From: Magnetococcales bacterium
Lineage (GTDB): Bacteria > Pseudomonadota > Magnetococcia > Magnetococcales > JADFYX01
DNA: 26,009 nucleotides
NCBI GenBank assembly: GCA_015232795.1
Contig: JADFYX010000004.1
Location: forward strand, 1 to 26,009
Direction of reading: 5' to 3'
Shown: positions 23,005 to 26,009 of the stretch, piece after piece
Layout: the number at the start of each line of letters is the position of its first letter
How positions within the stretch are numbered: the stretch's first letter is position 1
Program-made: the position numbers and the translations under genes
Notes under the pieces: model-generated
Seen by the model: only the letters and a program-made list of their open reading frames with translations
Told to the model about the DNA's origin: nothing
Databases searched by the model: none

Positions 23005-24075
23005 ATGGCAGAAGATACCGACCAAGACTCCAAAACCGAAGACCCCACAGAAAAACGGCTTTCGGATGCTACAAATAAAGGTCAGGTTATCTCCTCAAAA
23101 GAGGTGGGCACTGCTATGTTGTTTATTGCAGCAACCATGCTTTTTTATTTTCAAGGGGAGGTAATGTGGAACTCCCTACAGACCAAAATGCGTTTTTTTC
23201 TCTCAGGTTCTATCTCAGGAGACATGACTCCCAAGGGAATAAGTGTTCTGCTTGATGGAATTGTTAAGGAGTATATGCTTGATTTAGGGCCATTTTTTGC
23301 TCTATTTATAATTTTTGCAATTTTATCCGGCATTATTCAACACGGTTTTATCATCTCTTTAGAACCTCTACAGCCAAAACTTTCAAAACTTAATCCTATT
23401 TCCGGTATAAAACGGCTGTTTTCCATGCGCTCAATTGTTGAGTTGGTTAAATCCATAATCAAAATGAGTGTAATTTCATTTGTGGTCTATTATGCGTTGA
23501 AAGACAGTTCAGAGCGCATTATGGGTTTGGCTGCAACCAATATGGAGTTTATCGTTGAATCCATGGCTTTGGATATCATGGAAGTAATGATGTTGGTAAC
23601 CATGGCTTTTGTGGCTATGGCATTTCTTGATTTTTTATACCAAAAATTTGAGCATATCAAAGGCTTGAAAATGACCAAGCAAGAGGTCAAAGATGAACAG
23701 AAACAGATGGAAGGTGATCCCCTGATCAAGGGTCGAATAAGGCAGATACAGCGAGAAATGGCACAACGCCGGATGATGGAAGAGGTACCTAAAGCCGATG
23801 TGGTGATTACCAACCCGACCCATTATGCCGTGGCTTTGCAATATAAACAGGGGGAGATGCATGCCCCAAAATTGGTAGCTAAGGGTAAAGGTTTAATTGC
23901 CAAAAAAATCCGCGAACTTGCTAAAGAAAACGATGTTATAATTGTGCAAAATCCTCCTCTTACAAGAACTATATTTAAAGAGGTGGAGATAGATCAGACC
24001 ATTCCTCCCAACCTATTTAAAGCTGTAGCTGAAGTTCTAGCTTATGTCTTTAATCTTCGGCAAAATCGGCCTTAG
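23005..24075 (+). CDS. flhB: Flagellar export switch protein FlhB
   Basis: 356 residues. It controls substrate switching from rod/hook to filament proteins. The N-terminal cytoplasmic start DSKTEDPTEKRLSDATNKGQV is diagnostic, followed by four transmembrane helices and the linker MTKQEVKDEQKQMEGDPLIK. The autocleavage site NPTH (residues 270-273, in VVITNPTHYAVALQY) is intact. The C-terminal cytoplasmic domain includes APKLVAKGKGLIAKKIRELA and PPLTRTIFKEVEIDQTIP. Last gene of the fliQ-fliR-flhB unit; a hairpin overlaps its stop region. Confidence 0.96.
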   Translation: MAEDTDQDSKTEDPTEKRLSDATNKGQVISSKEVGTAMLFIAATMLFYFQGEVMWNSLQTKMRFFLSGSISGDMTPKGISVLLDGIVKEYMLDLGPFFALFIIFAILSGIIQHGFIISLEPLQPKLSKLNPISGIKRLFSMRSIVELVKSIIKMSVISFVVYYALKDSSERIMGLAATNMEFIVESMALDIMEVMMLVTMAFVAMAFLDFLYQKFEHIKGLKMTKQEVKDEQKQMEGDPLIKGRIRQIQREMAQRRMMEEVPKADVVITNPTHYAVALQYKQGEMHAPKLVAKGKGLIAKKIRELAKENDVIIVQNPPLTRTIFKEVEIDQTIPPNLFKAVAEVLAYVFNLRQNRP

Positions 24076-24101
24076 ATGCTCTTTTTGCCGAATCTAGTTT
24101 T
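24056..24101 (+). terminator. Possible terminator at the end of flhB
   Basis: TTCGGCAAAA (24056-24065, inside the last flhB codons) and TTTTGCCGAA (24083-24092) form a perfect 10-bp stem with a 17-base loop, then TCTAGTTTT. The right arm with GCCGAATCTAG also matches 11 bases of the end of the palindromic element, so it could be a captured half-element. Confidence 0.5.
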
Positions 24102-24147
24102 AAGGACAAATGTAGTTCAGCAAAATTTATGAACAAAGAAAACCAAA

Positions 24148-25287
24148 TCAAATCGCTGGCATTTCCTTGATCATGGCTCCCTTTTCGGAAATTCGGTTTC
24201 CAGTCAGACAGAAACCGCTCATTATCCCATCAGGGCTGATAAAACGCCCAGCCACACCATCAGTGCCACCTTCAACACGCCACTCCCCTTTAATGCCAGG
24301 CGATGGTGGCAGTGTTACGATGGGGTGCAGAGTAGTCTTGATGATGACTGGCATATGGGGATAGACCACTGTCGTTGGTGTCCCTGACAGGGTCTTTCCC
24401 AGTGCTTTTACGGCGATCATCAAAGGTGCAACATAGGGAAGATTGCGCCCTACCACCTCGGCACAATCTCCCAATGCGTAGACATCGGGGGCACTGGTCA
24501 ACAGGCGTTCATCGGTCACGATACCACGGTTTACCTCGATTCCGGCTTCTTTGGCCAAAGCCACTTCCGGTCGCACACCAACTGCCGAGAGGAACAGATC
24601 CACTTCGACTGTCTCACCGTTTTGTAATTCGGTCCGATAACTGGCTCCACTCTTTTCGATGGCCCCGTTGAAGGTTTCCAAATGCCAAATTGCGCCGCAA
24701 TCAGAAAGATTTTTCTGTAATGCTCGACCTGCTTTTTCTGGAAGAAGAGTGCTGATGGGCCATTTATCCGGACCAATCAACTCCACATGATGACCAGCCC
24801 CCAGCATGTCGTTAGCAAACTCCGATCCGATCAATCCAGGACCAATGACGCCCACCCGTTTGGCATTGGCAAGCCGCTCTCTGAATCTCGCATAATCTTC
24901 TAAATTGTTAACCGTCAGAACTTCCCCGGCACCGTCTCCTTTTAATGGCAAACGTATTGGCGATGAGCCAACCGCCAATACCAGTTTGCTGTAGGAGAAT
25001 ATTTCCCCGTTGACAGTGATGGTGTGACCTTTGGTATTGATGTCGCTCACCTTGCGGTGGATCAAAACTTTTGCCTCGAGGTCGCTGGCCATCTTATCTA
25101 CGCTGGCCGATGCCAATGATTCGGCACTTTGACCTTTGCCAAGTGCTCCAGAGAGCATGGGTTTGGAGTAGAACTGCCCATCGTCACCAGTTATCAACAC
25201 CAGATCGTCAGCATATCCGTTTTTACGTAACTCTCTGGCAACGCCATAGCCAGCCAATCCTGTTCCAATGATAATGATGGGGATCAT
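24148..25287 (-). CDS. Rubredoxin reductase (NAD(P)H:rubredoxin oxidoreductase, FAD-dependent)
   Basis: 379 residues. Passes electrons from NAD(P)H to rubredoxin through FAD. The N-terminal FAD loop is IIGTGLAGYGVARELRKNGY. A central NAD(P)-binding loop VGVIGPGLIGSEFAND follows, and the FAD-contact motif DVYALGDCAEV lies in the last third. The absence of redox-active CxxC separates it from thioredoxin reductases, and it resembles AlkT/RubB-type enzymes. GAGGA lies eight bases before the ATG. The rubredoxin gene is 65 bases upstream on the same strand. GC content is clearly higher than in flhB. Possible roles: oxidative-stress defence or alkane oxidation. With an OxyR remnant nearby, stress defence is more likely. 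Confidence 0.9.
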   Translation of the reverse strand: MIPIIIIGTGLAGYGVARELRKNGYADDLVLITGDDGQFYSKPMLSGALGKGQSAESLASASVDKMASDLEAKVLIHRKVSDINTKGHTITVNGEIFSYSKLVLAVGSSPIRLPLKGDGAGEVLTVNNLEDYARFRERLANAKRVGVIGPGLIGSEFANDMLGAGHHVELIGPDKWPISTLLPEKAGRALQKNLSDCGAIWHLETFNGAIEKSGASYRTELQNGETVEVDLFLSAVGVRPEVALAKEAGIEVNRGIVTDERLLTSAPDVYALGDCAEVVGRNLPYVAPLMIAVKALGKTLSGTPTTVVYPHMPVIIKTTLHPIVTLPPSPGIKGEWRVEGGTDGVAGRFISPDGIMSGFCLTGNRISEKGAMIKEMPAI

Positions 25288-25321
25288 AATTCTTTTCCTC
25301 TTTAAACATTGATGAGATAAA

Positions 25322-25351
25322 GCGGGTCACCCCGCCTGAAAGCCAGTCAGG
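25322..25351 (-). promoter_or_regulatory. Intercistronic hairpins between rubredoxin and its reductase
   Basis: GCGGG-tcac-CCCGC (25322-25335) and CCTGA (25336-25340) with TCAGG (25347-25351) form two small stems. No T-run good enough for full termination is present; they may tune mRNA stability or reduce read-through so that rubredoxin is made in excess of the reductase. Confidence 0.4.
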
Positions 25352-25352
25352 C

Positions 25353-25517
25353 TCAAACCTCTTGCATTTCAAAATCAGATTTGGCCACGCCACAATCGGG
25401 ACACTCCCAATCTTCTGGGATATCTGCCCACTTTGTTCCAGCGGGAATTCCATCGCCCGGAATACCAACCGCTTCATCATACTCAAAGCCACACACGATG
25501 CATATATATTTTTTCAT
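25353..25517 (-). CDS. Rubredoxin
   Basis: 54-residue electron carrier with one Fe bound by four cysteines. The sequence begins MKKYICIVCGFEYDEAVG and ends DWECPDCGVAKSDFEMQEV. The two CxxC pairs are Cys6/Cys9 (CIVCG) and Cys39/Cys42 (CPDCG), with IPGDGIPAGTKWADIPEDW between them, all standard for rubredoxin. CAGGAG lies eight bases before the ATG at 25517. It is the first gene of a two-gene unit with the reductase. Identification is secure. Confidence 0.97.
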   Translation of the reverse strand: MKKYICIVCGFEYDEAVGIPGDGIPAGTKWADIPEDWECPDCGVAKSDFEMQEV

Positions 25518-25560
25518 AGGTTTTCTCCTGTTGAATATTCTATATCTGGTTTAGTTCTGG

Positions 25561-25881
25561 TTAACCTTGATGGTTTTGTAGTGTATCACGATATCTGCCT
25601 GTCGCCTTCAAGGACATCAATCGGAGTTGGCATTCAAGGGATCAAGCCTCTACACCCTATTGCAGATGGTAGCTGGCAATATGGGGATCACCTTCTTACC
25701 GGAAATGGCAAATAGGCAGGTACTGATTGGCGATGGTGAGGTAAGCCTGATACCCTTGGATGAATCAGGCCCTCACCGCGAAATTGGCATGTCCTGGCGG
25801 TTATCTTCACCTCGCCAGAATGACTATAGACTATTGTGTAGTAAAATGGAGGAAATTTTAAAGAATAAAGTGATTTTGTAG
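25561..25881 (+). pseudogene. C-terminal remnant of an OxyR-type LysR regulator
   Basis: From about 25582 to the TAG at 25879-25881 the plus strand encodes ISACRLQGHQSELAFKGSSL, then LLQMVAGNMGITFLPEMA and EIGMSWRLSSPRQNDYRLL. This aligns by eye with the end of OxyR (…C…, F[RK].SSL.TLRQMVAAG.GITLLP, R.IGL.WR..SPR). The DNA-binding domain and about two thirds of the protein are missing, and a stop (TAG at 25579-25581) falls where OxyR continues, so it is a decayed 3' end. The cysteine kept corresponds in position to the second redox cysteine region. It lies divergently beside the rubredoxin gene, suggesting that an OxyR regulator was once linked to it. Confidence 0.75.
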
Positions 25882-25934
25882 TGCCACTCCAAATAACCAA
25901 CATCGTAATTTATTGGTTTTAAGTGGATTATAAA

Positions 25935-26009
25935 CCTAGATTCGGCAGTTGTCGCCACGCACCTGACGCAAGCTATTGATTCACCTGGCATATCAGGGGA
26001 AAGTCTTAT
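25935..26009 (+). mobile_element. Palindromic element, long form, cut by window edge
   Basis: Bases 25935-26009 are identical to 5838-5912 over all 75 positions, including the inner part absent from the 48-bp form. ATAAA lies immediately before it (25930-25934), the same five bases that flank the 15306 copy. The other end is outside the window. It lies 53 bases after the OxyR remnant in non-coding sequence. Confidence 0.95.

Noticed and set aside
25223..25492. 89-residue minus-strand frame over rubredoxin
   Set aside because: It is out of frame with the clear rubredoxin gene (25353-25517) and its reductase, and carries no motif.
1..26009. CRISPR array, tRNA or rRNA genes, parS site
   Set aside because: None could be found by reading; no regularly spaced repeats and no tRNA-like fold with the expected GTTCGAATC arm were seen.

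Overview
The window reads as a stretch of chromosome from a low-to-medium GC proteobacterium, most likely an alphaproteobacterium or a Magnetococcia-type relative. Support for this: TrmFO (the folate-dependent tRNA methylase of alphaproteobacteria and some other lineages, absent from typical gammaproteobacteria), a DUF3576-like lipoprotein, a TorF-type porin, GluQ-RS, a fliQ-fliR-flhB cluster, and a tusA-dsrE2 pair typical of sulfur-metabolising bacteria. No rRNA, tRNA, CRISPR array or intact insertion sequence was seen. The taxonomic call is an inference from gene content, not from a marker phylogeny.

Layout: 1-1828 holds the chromosome-partition pair parA (5' end cut by the window edge) and parB. 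1829-3029 is a scar region with the tail of a PIN-type toxin gene, an IS1634-like transposase remnant and a REP-like hairpin. 3030-4652 (-) is class I fumarase. 4784-6453 (+) holds a membrane methyltransferase overlapping gluQRS. 6586-8793 holds a porin (-), a lipoprotein (+) and a membrane-anchored protein of unknown role (-). 9037-9747 is tusA-dsrE2, closed by a strong terminator. 9984-14833 is an arginine biosynthesis run, argD-argF-argG-argH, which converts N-acetylglutamate semialdehyde through ornithine and citrulline to arginine. 15109-19754 holds a tiny lipoprotein, trmFO, a MepM-like M23 endopeptidase and prmC. 20014-20915 (-) is a TMEM165/GDT1-family transporter behind a well-formed yybP-ykoY (Mn2+) riboswitch and its promoter. 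21059-21649 (-) is a periplasmic coiled-coil protein. 21889-24075 (+) is fliQ-fliR-flhB, the flagellar export gate. 24148-25517 (-) is rubredoxin and rubredoxin reductase in visibly GC-richer DNA, next to a decayed OxyR-type regulator.

The most interesting structure is a small mobile palindrome family. A 163-bp copy (5838-6000) lies inside gluQRS and is read through in frame, adding about 55 residues directly after the zinc-binding motif. A 48-bp copy (15306-15353) lies before trmFO, a decayed 51-bp copy (9909-9959) before argD, and a further copy starts at 25935 and runs off the window. Two copies are flanked by 5-bp direct repeats (ATAAA, ATAAT), as expected of target-site duplications. 163 plus 5 is 168, exactly 56 codons. 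The long and short forms differ by exactly one 115-bp segment bounded by an 8-bp direct repeat, so either the long form is a nested insertion or the short form is a deletion product. The long form is a 79-base arm / 5-base loop / 79-base arm hairpin whose mismatches become G-U pairs mainly in RNA from the strand opposite gluQRS. This resembles Rickettsia palindromic elements in behaviour but is not the same sequence as far as I can tell.

A second, unrelated repeat family (double hairpins with a TTGGGC-AAGCCCAA core) fills several intergenic gaps.
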